Source of the DNA: Altererythrobacter epoxidivorans
GTDB taxonomy: Bacteria; Pseudomonadota; Alphaproteobacteria; Sphingomonadales; Sphingomonadaceae
Length of the DNA: 64,000 nt
Reading direction: 5' to 3'
NCBI RefSeq assembly: GCF_001281485.1
Contig: NZ_CP012669.1
Span: 1,240,001 to 1,304,000 of the forward strand
Shown: one piece after another, positions 8,363 through 16,655 of the stretch
Numbering within the stretch: position 1 is the stretch's first letter
How the letters are laid out: each line of letters begins with the position of its first letter
Program-made: the position numbers and the translations under genes
Notes under the pieces: generated by a model
What the model saw: only the letters and a program-made list of their open reading frames with translations
Databases searched by the model: none
What the model was told of the DNA's origin: nothing

Positions 8363-9267
8363 CCCGGAAAATCCGTTGCCCTCGCCGCTTCCAGACTTGC
8401 GAGCGTGTCCATCCGCCCCCAAGCAAAATCCTGGAGCAACCGGCGCAGCTTGCCCGCCATGCGCGAAAGGTTGGTGTAATGGCGCACCCGCGACCTGAGC
8501 GGAGCGCCAGCGACGCGTGGCTGGTCGGGATCGACTTCCCACGGGTGGAAATAGAAGGGTGCGGGCCTGCCCGCTTCATCGTTCAGTTGTTCGATCGCCC
8601 AGCGTGAAAATGCGTAGGGAAGGACGCGGAAGAACCCGCCGCCGCCTGCCGCGAGCCGCTTGCCGCGCATCATTGCCGTCGCAACCGGTATCTCGACCAG
8701 GTCGGCGCCTGCAACGGGCCTGAATGCAAAGCGCGGCGCAGAGGGCCAGCCATAATGATCGTGCGTGACCGGTGCGACGCTCGACGAATAGGCATAGCCT
8801 TGCTCTGCCAGCACTTCGAAAGCCCAAGGCGTGCGCTGATCGATTGAAAAGCTGGGTGCACGGTAACCGATCACTTTCTGACCGGACGCATCCTCGATAA
8901 TCTTGCGCGCCTTTGAGATATCATCGGCAAACTGCGCGCGATCGAATGTGAAGACGCGCGCATGATCATAGCCATGGCTGGCGATCTCGTGCCCTGCATC
9001 GACGATCCGCCGGATCATGGCAGGATGCCTCTCAGCCACCCACCCGAGCGTAAAAAACGTCGCCTTGGCTCCGGCTTCCTCGAAGAGGTCGAGGATGAGC
9101 GCAATGTTGCGCTCCACGCGCGATTCCAGACTGTCCCAGTCTGCCGGATCGATCACGTTTTCAAACGCACCGACCTGGAACCACTCCTCGACATCGACCG
9201 AGAGGCCGTTGACGATCCTGTGATCGCTTGCCGTCGGGGCAGCCGGGTGGCCGCTCATATCCGTCAT
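8359..9267 (-). CDS. XrtA-associated polysaccharide deacetylase (NodB/CE4)
   Basis: A 302-residue carbohydrate esterase family 4 protein. The NodB motifs are visible: motif 1 as SVDVEEWF (D25, E27, E28) and motif 2 as H98-x3-H102 in SHGYDH, which bind the catalytic metal. Later motifs include RAPSFSI near 140 and the C-terminal PFYFHPWE. There is no obvious signal peptide, as is usual for the exosortase-associated type. It should remove N-acetyl groups from an amino sugar of the exopolysaccharide. The ATG overlaps the stop of the ATPase gene (TAATG), and its own stop overlaps the FemAB start, so the three genes are tightly coupled. Confidence 0.9.
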   Translation of the reverse strand: MTDMSGHPAAPTASDHRIVNGLSVDVEEWFQVGAFENVIDPADWDSLESRVERNIALILDLFEEAGAKATFFTLGWVAERHPAMIRRIVDAGHEIASHGYDHARVFTFDRAQFADDISKARKIIEDASGQKVIGYRAPSFSIDQRTPWAFEVLAEQGYAYSSSVAPVTHDHYGWPSAPRFAFRPVAGADLVEIPVATAMMRGKRLAAGGGGFFRVLPYAFSRWAIEQLNDEAGRPAPFYFHPWEVDPDQPRVAGAPLRSRVRHYTNLSRMAGKLRRLLQDFAWGRMDTLASLEAARATDFPG

Positions 9268-10400
9268 TACGCGGCCTCGCGTTCAGACGTATCCTCGAAC
9301 CATTCGATCAGCATGGTCAGCACATGCCGCAGCGAATATTCCTGTTCTTCGAGGCGATCTTCGAAATTGCTGAGCCACGCGGGATCGATTTCCTGCGGCG
9401 TTGCAGGACGCTGGCTTGCCTCCCGAAGCATGGCGACTGCCTGCTCGAGTTCGGCAATGCGTGCGTCGCGTTCCGCCAGCATTCCGGCCATGGCTGCATC
9501 GTCGAGCGGTTCGACTGCCGCAGCACTCTCAACCGCTTGGACAGGAGTAATCGGTGCCTTGCTCGGGGCATTCTCTGCACCGCGACTGGTATCACCCGTC
9601 ATCTCTGCGACGACCACATCGACCATTGCCGGGGTGAAGGAGGATTCTTCCTCGATCGCACCCAGCAAGAGGAGGCGGTTCATCACCTGGTTGACGCGGC
9701 GCGGAATCCCGCCTGTCGCCTTGAAGAGCGCGGCGAAAAAATTGGCGCCAAGCTCCGGGTTACCCGCCCAACCGACATGCTCCATGCGATGGGCGACGTA
9801 CTGCTCGATCTCTTCCTGCTTGAGAGCCGTCAGATGGTGCGAAGCGATAATTCTCTGGCGAAGCTGCTCAAGTCCGGGGTGGTTTGCGACCAGCGCGCGG
9901 AATTCCGGCTGGCCCAGAAGCAGGGTCTGCAGCAGCGGGTAGGAGCCGAGCTGGAAATTCGACAGCATCCGCAGTTCTTCGAGTGCGCCGATATCGAGGT
10001 TCTGGCTCTCGTCCACGACCAGCAGGCAGCGGCGGCCTGCACGCGCTTCTTCGCCCAGGAAATGCTCGATAGCACCAAGGGCCGCGGCCTTGTCATGCCC
10101 CTGAACGGGAATGCCGAAGCTCTGCGCGACCACATGGATCAATTCTTCGCCATCTAGAGCGCTCGTCACAACCTGGCCGACGGTCAGTTCGGAAGGGTCG
10201 ATGCAGCCCATCAGGTGCGCCACCAGGGTCGATTTGCCCGCGCCGATCTCGCCGGTGATGACGATGAAGCCCTCACCCTGCTGGAGGCCGTAGCCCAGGT
10301 AGGACATAGCCTTCTTGTGGCTGGCGCTCTCGAAATAGAATTCGGGATCCGGCGTCAGCTGGAACGGGCGCCCCGTCAGGCCATAGAATTGCTCGTACAT
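9267..10400 (-). CDS. XrtA-associated ExeA/GspA-like AAA ATPase
   Basis: A 377-residue P-loop ATPase like ExeA/GspA of type II secretion, in the version found with exosortase A. It opens with the typical MYEQFYGLTGRPF, has Walker A GEIGAGKS at 50-57 and Walker B LLVVDE with D130-E131. The C-terminal third is acidic with a coiled-coil-like stretch (AERDARIAELEQAVAMLRE), a common addition in this family. The frame is open to 10424, but ATG 10400 matches relatives. Unlike ExeA, no peptidoglycan-binding domain is obvious. Probably it supports assembly or energisation of polysaccharide export at the inner membrane; this is context-based. Confidence 0.88.
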   Translation of the reverse strand: MYEQFYGLTGRPFQLTPDPEFYFESASHKKAMSYLGYGLQQGEGFIVITGEIGAGKSTLVAHLMGCIDPSELTVGQVVTSALDGEELIHVVAQSFGIPVQGHDKAAALGAIEHFLGEEARAGRRCLLVVDESQNLDIGALEELRMLSNFQLGSYPLLQTLLLGQPEFRALVANHPGLEQLRQRIIASHHLTALKQEEIEQYVAHRMEHVGWAGNPELGANFFAALFKATGGIPRRVNQVMNRLLLLGAIEEESSFTPAMVDVVVAEMTGDTSRGAENAPSKAPITPVQAVESAAAVEPLDDAAMAGMLAERDARIAELEQAVAMLREASQRPATPQEIDPAWLSNFEDRLEEQEYSLRHVLTMLIEWFEDTSEREAA

Positions 10401-10420
10401 TATGACGTGCCTTTCACAGG

Positions 10421-12055
10421 TCAAAAGTCGTATCGAAGACCAAGCAACGCGCTAGCCGCTGCAATGTCTTCGTTGGAAATGTCGGATTCGATCTTGTCGA
10501 ATGCGATGGCAGCACGTGCCGAAAGCTTCTCAGAGATCGTGCGGTTATAGGCGGCAGAAGCACCCATTGCAGTCAGGTCGCCGGCATCGTCGAAACCGCC
10601 GTCAAACCAGTTGATGTAGCTGCTGACGGTGAAGCCTGCGTTCTGGCCAAGATCACCGCTGACCGACGAAGCGAGGTAATAGCTTTCATCAACGACGCCG
10701 TTCGCTGCCTCGAGCACGGTGCCAGGGGCCGCGATGAACTTGCGACGGTCATAGCCTGCGCCGATCGAAGTATTGAAACGACCGACCTTGCGGCTGTAAC
10801 TTGCCTGTACGCCGCGTGCGCGGAACACGGCCGATCGCACGGAGCCGAACACGCCGCCGACGCAGCTCGATCCGGTATCGCCAGCGACGCATCCGCTGAA
10901 GTCACCCGTCAGCGAATTGCGTACGGCCTCGAATTCAGTCGGCAGCGCAGCCAGGGAATTGGTCATTACCCCGCCGAAACCGCTGACACCGTCATAAACG
11001 GACGCATTGAACTGCGAATAGGAGTTCGGTTTCCATGCGAAAGACCCGTAATATGTCGTTGAATCATAACGACGACCTACGTGCGCCTCCAGCGCCGTTC
11101 GGCGGCTGGGTTTCCAGACGACGCCAACATCCCAGATCAGGCCATCGACCTGATAGGCGATCTGCCGGGGAGAGCTGTTATCGGTAATCAGGCGGCCATC
11201 GGGGCCCAGAACGGGAATGCCATTGACGTCGCGAACGGCGTCCCTGCTGGAAATCTCGACATCCTCATAACCGACCCCGGCCACAACGGCGAACGTCGGC
11301 GTCACAGGCACTGTGACGTCAGCCCGGACATGGGCGTCACGCACGCGCTGGTCGAGATTGGAGACGTCTTCCTGGAAGATGCCGCCACCCAGGCCAATAC
11401 CGATCGGCAGAACCTCGCCCGGCTTGGTAGCAAGGTGAACTTCGCCCTGATAGGTCACGCTTTCGTCGAAAACGTCGAGCGGTTCGGCACCGATCACCGG
11501 GATCGCATCCGGGGATTCGACCCTCGTGTATCCGATACGGCCGAGGGCATTCACGTGCACATCGCCAAGGCGGGTATGCACGTTCGGACCGGCGTATGCG
11601 GAATATATCCGGCTTTCCGAATCCTCGCTGACGAGCGGGTTCACCGCCGAACCACCACTACCATCGATGGTCGTGCGGCTCGCGAGTGCGCCTGCCTCGA
11701 AAGTAACCGAATTGGGAACGATCGACATGTAGCCGCGGGCCACCCCGCTGATCGTGTCGCTATCGACCGTGTCGCTGCCATAACCGATATTGCGTTCGTA
11801 GCGCAGCGAGACCGACCCGCCGTTGTTGCGACCGGCGATCGATGCATCCACGCCTGCTGCGACCTGGGTGTAGGTCAGCACGTCGTCGTTCGGAGACAGT
11901 TCCGCGAGGAATATCTGAGAGACCTCGATATAGGGCTGCACGGCGACGACGCGGCCGCCCGACGGGCGTTCGGCATCCTGCGCCCACGCAGCCGCAGGCG
12001 CACCGAGCGCGGTCAGAACGGCGATACCCGCCGGGATGAGAGAGGGAAAACGCAT
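10421..12055 (-). CDS. XrtA/PEP-CTERM-associated outer-membrane beta-barrel protein
   Basis: A 544-residue secreted protein with a clear signal peptide (MRFPSLIPAGIAV, cleavage after AAAWAQ at about residue 25). The remainder is a series of amphipathic beta-strands rich in aromatic residues with short turns, ending in the outer-membrane signature LLGLRYDF with a terminal phenylalanine for the BAM machinery. Proteins of this type recur in exosortase A loci next to the ATPase and tyrosine kinase genes and may form the outer-membrane channel or anchor for the polymer. ATG 12055 lies one base after the kinase stop; the longer open frame would spoil the signal peptide. Confidence 0.85.
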   Translation of the reverse strand: MRFPSLIPAGIAVLTALGAPAAAWAQDAERPSGGRVVAVQPYIEVSQIFLAELSPNDDVLTYTQVAAGVDASIAGRNNGGSVSLRYERNIGYGSDTVDSDTISGVARGYMSIVPNSVTFEAGALASRTTIDGSGGSAVNPLVSEDSESRIYSAYAGPNVHTRLGDVHVNALGRIGYTRVESPDAIPVIGAEPLDVFDESVTYQGEVHLATKPGEVLPIGIGLGGGIFQEDVSNLDQRVRDAHVRADVTVPVTPTFAVVAGVGYEDVEISSRDAVRDVNGIPVLGPDGRLITDNSSPRQIAYQVDGLIWDVGVVWKPSRRTALEAHVGRRYDSTTYYGSFAWKPNSYSQFNASVYDGVSGFGGVMTNSLAALPTEFEAVRNSLTGDFSGCVAGDTGSSCVGGVFGSVRSAVFRARGVQASYSRKVGRFNTSIGAGYDRRKFIAAPGTVLEAANGVVDESYYLASSVSGDLGQNAGFTVSSYINWFDGGFDDAGDLTAMGASAAYNRTISEKLSARAAIAFDKIESDISNEDIAAASALLGLRYDF

Positions 12056-12056
12056 T

Positions 12057-13067
12057 CTATTCGCTCCCGTAGCCGCCATAGGAACCAAAGGTCCGGCCTG
12101 AGGGGCTGAAGTGAGTTGCATTGAGCAAGAGCTTGATATCCGGGCATGCGGAGAGGAGCTGGCAGGCATCCTCGAGCGCATTTTGTCCGGTTACATCCGC
12201 CCGAACGACGAGCAGCGCTTGCCCCACGTGGCTGGCGAGATCGGCAGCGGGTGAAGCGGCAAGCGCCGGCGGGGTGTCGAAAATGACGATCCGGTTGGGC
12301 GCACCCTGTGTCAGGCGGGCAAGCACCTCGGCGGTCCGGCTGCTTGCTAGGTATTCCGCATCGCGCGTGGTGCGATTGCCCGCAGGCATGACCGAAAGCC
12401 CTTGGATATCGGTCGGGATGACCAGCGATTCCGGCTTCAGGGATGGATCCGAAAGACAGTCCATCAGGCCTGCCGAGGTCTCGAGCCCGAACAGGCCGGG
12501 GATCGACGGTTTTGCGAAATCGGCATCTACCAGCAGCACCTCGATATCCCGCTCTGCGGCCATCGAAATGGCAAGGTTGATCGCGCAGTAGGTCTTGCCC
12601 TCGCCCGGATGCGGCGAGCACACCAGGATGCGGCGAGCATTGGCGGTGCCGCTTTCACGCGCATCGCCGAGCAGTTCGCGCTTCACGATGCGAAATTCCT
12701 CGAGCAGCGTTGTCACAGGGCCATCGGGATCGATCAGCCCGTTGCGGCGCAAAAGCTCACGGTTTACCGCTTGCCGAGGTGCAGCAAATTCAACCGACCG
12801 CTCTGGCGCAGGCGATGGGGCCGCCTTCGGCTCACTTATCGCTGGTGCGGGCCGAGCCTGAACTGGTTCCATCCGCGCTGGCTCGACTGCCGGCTGTGCC
12901 GGAGGGTTTTGCACCCCTCGGCGGACCGTCGGCTTAGGCAGATCCTTCGGCGGCAGCTTGGGCTTCAGCCCTCCGAAACCGAATGCGCCGTCAGCACGCT
13001 CGAAAAGGGACGAACTGCTATCCAGCGGCGTCTTGTGATCGAGGGGTATTTTGCTGTGTTCGGTCAT
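12057..13067 (-). CDS. XrtA-associated tyrosine autokinase (BY-kinase, CpsD/CapB type)
   Basis: A 336-residue bacterial tyrosine kinase separate from its membrane co-polymerase partner. Walker A SPHPGEGKT ends near residue 159, Walker A' is VLLVDADF with D181 and D183, and there is a short tyrosine-containing tail with Y330 and Y333 (SYGGYGSE) for autophosphorylation. The first about 100 residues are proline- and lysine-rich and probably disordered. The adjacent Wzz-like protein supplies the membrane activator. Together they should control chain length or export of the exopolysaccharide. The stop is one base from the beta-barrel start and the start lies close to the Wzz stop. Confidence 0.9.
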   Translation of the reverse strand: MTEHSKIPLDHKTPLDSSSSLFERADGAFGFGGLKPKLPPKDLPKPTVRRGVQNPPAQPAVEPARMEPVQARPAPAISEPKAAPSPAPERSVEFAAPRQAVNRELLRRNGLIDPDGPVTTLLEEFRIVKRELLGDARESGTANARRILVCSPHPGEGKTYCAINLAISMAAERDIEVLLVDADFAKPSIPGLFGLETSAGLMDCLSDPSLKPESLVIPTDIQGLSVMPAGNRTTRDAEYLASSRTAEVLARLTQGAPNRIVIFDTPPALAASPAADLASHVGQALLVVRADVTGQNALEDACQLLSACPDIKLLLNATHFSPSGRTFGSYGGYGSE

Positions 13068-13074
13068 ATGCCCC

Positions 13075-14598
13075 TCACGCCACCTTGCCGACCTGGATGA
13101 ATTCGATCGCGAGCAGGATCATGAAGACCCCGCCCAATCCTGCGCTCGCACCGATGAATTGCTTGAGCCGTTTCGCCTGCAGCGCCTGGGCACCTTCCTT
13201 GAGCGTCAGAGAGATGCTGCCGATCACCGGCAGGTCCATCGCACGCTCGAGCTTCCCTGCGGTGCTGAAGGTCGAACGAAGCTGGCCCATCGCAAAGGCT
13301 GCAGCGATGCCCGCACCGATACCTGCAAGCAGCACACCGATCAGCAGAAGCGGACGGTTCGGAGCCGCCGGTTTCTGCGGGATTACAGGCGGATCGATCA
13401 GGTCGAACTTGAACGACGACCGCTCGTTTTCGACCTGCCCCCGCAGGCGGATTTCCTCGCGGTCCTGCAGCAGTTCGTCATATTTCTTGCGCAGCACTTC
13501 GTAATCGCGGCTGATGTGGTTCGCCTCGGCAGCGACCTCGGGTTCGCTCGCCTGGCTGGCCATCAACGCTGCCACATCTGACTGGATGGCCGCACGGCGC
13601 GCCTGCAGCGCTTCCATGTTGGCTTGGCGTTCTGCCCTGATCGAAACCAGCGAAGTATATGCGGGATTGGGCTGGCCGCTGACCGAATCCGGCCCCTCTG
13701 CAGCAACCTGCTTGCGGAGGAGATCGACCTGCTTCTTCGTCGCGACGATGTCGGGGTGCGAGTCGGTCAGGCCGCGTCCGCGCAGCTGTGCCAGCTGGGC
13801 CTGCGCCTGCATCAGCGCGCCGCGCGATCCTCCAGCATCGCCAGCGGTGACGATTGTGCGCGGCGTTCCTGCAAGCTGGCCGTTGATGGCAGCAAGCGCG
13901 CTCTGTGCAGCGGCCAGATCGCCTTCGATCCCACGCAATTCGGTGCGCGACTGCTGGATTTTCGTCGCCAGCGTGGTCGAACCGCCAATCAGTTCTGGAT
14001 ATTGCGCTTCGAACGCCAGGCGGCGCTGTTCTGCCGCCTCAAGCTCGCGTTTGCGCTCTTCCAGCTGCTGGTCGAGGAAAACGATGGTCCCGGCAACTTC
14101 GTTGCGATTGCCGACAATGTTCTGTTCGCGGAAAATGTCGATCAGCTTCTGGACGACGTCGCGCGCCAATACGGCATTCTCTGCATCCGACAGGTCGCTT
14201 TTGCCCACTGTCGCCACCAGTTCGAAGAGGTTGTCCTCCTCGCTCTTGATGCTGACCTTCTTGGTCAGATCCGCGATCGCATTGTCCATGTCGGAACGTT
14301 CGGTGATACCGTCGCCCAGTCTGGTAGAGCGGATGACTTTCTCGAGATTGACCGAACTTGCCAGCGTCTGGCGAACGCGCTGGATTTCCTGACGGCCATC
14401 GCCAGCGATACCTATCTGTTCGCTCAGCACATCGTCGAGGTCGACATAGATCCGAGCCCGCGATTCGTAGCTGTTCGGGATCATCGCCACGACCAGCCAG
14501 CCAAGGATGCACACACCCCAGGCGACGGCGAGCGCCAGCCATCGGCGATGCCACACCGAATAGAGCGCCGAGCGCAGCTCTTCGAAAACTTCGTTCAT
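13075..14598 (-). CDS. XrtA-associated Wzz-type chain-length determinant / co-polymerase
   Basis: A 507-residue polysaccharide co-polymerase. An N-terminal membrane helix lies at about 19-41, a long periplasmic region from about 45 to 425 is rich in coiled coil (QLEERKRELEAAEQRRLAFEAQ region and later), and C-terminal helices follow at about 430-455 and 475-495. The PxxP-containing segment before the C-terminal helix (DPPVIPQKPAAPNRP) is typical of Wzz/BexC proteins. There is no fused kinase domain; the kinase is the next gene. It should set polymer length and couple synthesis to the outer-membrane exporter. It lies 15 bases downstream of the export lipoprotein gene in the same operon. Confidence 0.9.
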   Translation of the reverse strand: MNEVFEELRSALYSVWHRRWLALAVAWGVCILGWLVVAMIPNSYESRARIYVDLDDVLSEQIGIAGDGRQEIQRVRQTLASSVNLEKVIRSTRLGDGITERSDMDNAIADLTKKVSIKSEEDNLFELVATVGKSDLSDAENAVLARDVVQKLIDIFREQNIVGNRNEVAGTIVFLDQQLEERKRELEAAEQRRLAFEAQYPELIGGSTTLATKIQQSRTELRGIEGDLAAAQSALAAINGQLAGTPRTIVTAGDAGGSRGALMQAQAQLAQLRGRGLTDSHPDIVATKKQVDLLRKQVAAEGPDSVSGQPNPAYTSLVSIRAERQANMEALQARRAAIQSDVAALMASQASEPEVAAEANHISRDYEVLRKKYDELLQDREEIRLRGQVENERSSFKFDLIDPPVIPQKPAAPNRPLLLIGVLLAGIGAGIAAAFAMGQLRSTFSTAGKLERAMDLPVIGSISLTLKEGAQALQAKRLKQFIGASAGLGGVFMILLAIEFIQVGKVA

Positions 14599-14613
14599 TC
14601 CGCGCGCGGCCTC

Positions 14614-15258
14614 TTAGAAGGTGCTTTCGGGGATGATGATCACATCGCCCGGCTTGAGCATCACGTTGGCCTTGCTGTCCCCGCGCTTCAGCAAATCGGT
14701 CAGCCGCAGGCCATATTCCTGCTGCTTGCCGCTCTGCTTGTCGAAACGGATCAGCTTGGCGCGGTTGCCTGCGGCAAATTCGCCAAGCCCGCCGACACCG
14801 ATCATCGCGTCGAGAACGGTCATGTTGGCGCGGTATGGCAAGGAGGCAGGCTTCTCGGTCGAACCGACGATGCGAACCTGCTGGCTGAACGTGCCGGCAA
14901 ACTCGTTGACGATCACCGACACGATCGGTTCTTCGATGTACTGCGACAACTGCAGGCGGATATCTTCCTGCAGCATGGTCGGGGTCTTGCCGACCGCAGG
15001 CATGTCGCGAACGAGCGGGATGGTGATCCTGCCATCTGGACGGACCTGGATCTTCTCTGCGCTCAGTTCGGGATTACGCCAGACGTGGATCGTCAATTCG
15101 TCGAGCGGACCGATCACATATTCTTCGCCCGGCCCTTCCTGCAGGGCCACGAACGAAGCCGGCGGCAATTCCTTGTCGGAGCCTGCCGTGCACCCTCCAA
15201 GCGCAATCAGCGCAAGGGCGACGCCTGTGTGGAGAGACCGGTTGATCGGATAACGCAT
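14614..15258 (-). CDS. XrtA-associated polysaccharide export lipoprotein (Wza/EpsA-like)
   Basis: A 214-residue outer-membrane auxiliary protein. A lipoprotein signal peptide is present with lipobox ALGG and C23 as the acylated residue. A poly_export domain begins at YVIGPLDELTIHVWRNPEL, followed by SLBB-type beta-grasp repeats (VRIVGSTEKPASLPYR; VMLKPGDVIIIPES). ATG 15258 is preceded by AAGGAAG at good spacing and gives a proper signal peptide, so the longer open frame to 15321 is rejected. It is the first gene of the ten-gene minus-strand exopolysaccharide unit; the leader 15259-15428 should hold the promoter. It is expected to form the periplasm-spanning export pore. Confidence 0.9.
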   Translation of the reverse strand: MRYPINRSLHTGVALALIALGGCTAGSDKELPPASFVALQEGPGEEYVIGPLDELTIHVWRNPELSAEKIQVRPDGRITIPLVRDMPAVGKTPTMLQEDIRLQLSQYIEEPIVSVIVNEFAGTFSQQVRIVGSTEKPASLPYRANMTVLDAMIGVGGLGEFAAGNRAKLIRFDKQSGKQQEYGLRLTDLLKRGDSKANVMLKPGDVIIIPESTF

Positions 15259-15297
15259 CGATATTCTTCCTTGCCATGGCAGCGGGAAGAGACGCGC

Positions 15298-15314
15298 GGC
15301 AGGAGCGACCTGCC
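15298..15314. promoter_or_regulatory. Inverted repeat in the exopolysaccharide operon leader
   Basis: GGCAGG-AGCGA-CCTGCC is a perfect 6-base inverted repeat with a 5-base loop, located 40-56 bases upstream of the export lipoprotein start. It could form a small RNA hairpin in the leader or act as an operator. I see no convincing -35/-10 pair around it. The rest of the 15259-15428 gap shows no ORF. Confidence 0.3.
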
Positions 15315-15417
15315 TGTCCAAATCCCGCGGAACAGGCGGCCTTCCTCGCTTAAAAGGGTGAACATTGCGTTAGTATTGAATGGCTAATTCGCCCCGGGTC
15401 TCATTTCGGGACGAAGC

Positions 15418-15432
15418 TTACCCGATGGTTAA
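15418..15432 (-). promoter_or_regulatory. CtrA-like site upstream of the exopolysaccharide operon
   Basis: On the minus strand the sequence reads TTAACCATCGGGTAA, i.e. TTAA-N7-GTAA, matching the alphaproteobacterial CtrA consensus TTAA-N7-TTAA in seven of eight positions and containing the half-site TTAACCAT exactly. It overlaps the stop codon of the decarboxylase gene and lies about 160 bases upstream of the first exopolysaccharide gene. Such matches occur by chance, so binding is a prediction. Confidence 0.35.
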
Positions 15433-16655
15433 ACGAGCATCTCGAGGGCCGGCCCCTGTCCCAGGAACGCGCTCGGCGATGCGCTGGCCCCGTATGCCCC
15501 CGCGCAGAACACTGCGACGAGATCGCCAACTTCGGCGCGCGGCAGCATGGCTGCATCCGCAAGGCGGTCTAGCGGGGTGCAAAGGCATCCGACGACGTTC
15601 ACTTCCTCTGCCGGGTCGGCGTCGAAGCGCGTAGCGATCGCAACTGGATAATTGCGACGGACTACCGTTCCAAAATTGCCCGAAGCGGCAAGCTGGTGGT
15701 GCAATCCGCCGTCGGTAACGAGATAGGTAGTCCCGTGGCTAACCTTCCGGTCGACAATCCGGCACAGATAAACACCCGCTTCTCCAACGAGATAACGGCC
15801 CAGTTCGATGCAAAGCTGCGCGTCCTGCAGGCTCGCTGGCAGGCGAGCGAACCTGTCCTCCAGCGCACGGCCGATTGCCGTGATATCGATCGGTTCGTCG
15901 CCCGCGAAATAGGGAATACCGAAACCGCCGCCCATGTTGAGCTTGGGCAAGGGCTCCCCGATCTCTCCGGCAAGTTCGTCAGCCAGATTCAGCACGTTAC
16001 CTTTCGTTTCTATCAGCGCATCCGCACTGAGCGCCTGGCTGCCGGTGAAGATATGCAGCCCGCGGAAATCCGCCCCATTGGCGATAACCTTGCGCGCCAG
16101 CGATGGGACGCGTTCGGCGTCGAGGCCGAAAGGTTTTGCGCCGCCGCCCATCTTCATTCCAGAACCCTTGAGTTCGAACGACGGGTTGACGCGGATCGCG
16201 ATCTTCGGGGCTACACCAAGTGTCTCGCCGATGCTGAGCGCCCGGTCGGCTTCGCCCTCGCTCTCGCAATTGAGGGTAACCTCGGCTTCGATCGCGGCTT
16301 TCAATTCCGCATCCCGCTTGCCCGGACCGGCAAAACTGACGCGATCCGGATCGATCCCTGCAGCCAGCACCATTTCGAGTTCACCGCCCGATGCGATGTC
16401 GAACCCGTCGACAAGCCCTGTCATGTGATCGAGTACTGGTGCGAAGGGATTGGCCTTCACCGCGTAATTGACGCCCAATCTATCAGGCATCGCAGCCCTC
16501 AGCGCTACGACACGCTGGTCGAGATGGGACCGGGAATAGACGAACAGAGGCGTATCGCCAGCTTCTGCAACCAAATCACTGGCGGTGCGGCCACCGATGG
16601 CGAGTTCGCCATCCTTCGCTTCGTATCCGGCGGGAATCGGGCCAAGAGGCTTCAT
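15429..16655 (-). CDS. XrtA-associated PLP-dependent decarboxylase (fold type III)
   Basis: A 408-residue enzyme of the diaminopimelate/ornithine decarboxylase superfamily. The PLP lysine is K67 in NYAVKANPF. Glycine-rich phosphate-binding stretches (NMGGGFGIPY; DGGLHHQ) and the catalytic cysteine region GCLCTPLD are present. Exosortase-associated members form a distinct group whose amino acid substrate has not, to my knowledge, been established. The neighbouring ligase start-stop overlap (ATGA at 16652-16655) implies coupled translation. It may make an amine that is later attached to, or activated for, the polysaccharide. It is unlikely to be the housekeeping LysA, given this context. Confidence 0.88.
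   Translation of the reverse strand: MKPLGPIPAGYEAKDGELAIGGRTASDLVAEAGDTPLFVYSRSHLDQRVVALRAAMPDRLGVNYAVKANPFAPVLDHMTGLVDGFDIASGGELEMVLAAGIDPDRVSFAGPGKRDAELKAAIEAEVTLNCESEGEADRALSIGETLGVAPKIAIRVNPSFELKGSGMKMGGGAKPFGLDAERVPSLARKVIANGADFRGLHIFTGSQALSADALIETKGNVLNLADELAGEIGEPLPKLNMGGGFGIPYFAGDEPIDITAIGRALEDRFARLPASLQDAQLCIELGRYLVGEAGVYLCRIVDRKVSHGTTYLVTDGGLHHQLAASGNFGTVVRRNYPVAIATRFDADPAEEVNVVGCLCTPLDRLADAAMLPRAEVGDLVAVFCAGAYGASASPSAFLGQGPALEMLV

Noticed and set aside
13624..15387. A 587-codon plus-strand open frame opposite the Wzz and export lipoprotein genes
   Set aside because: The opposite strand has clear families with correct motifs; this frame is arginine/histidine-rich and featureless.
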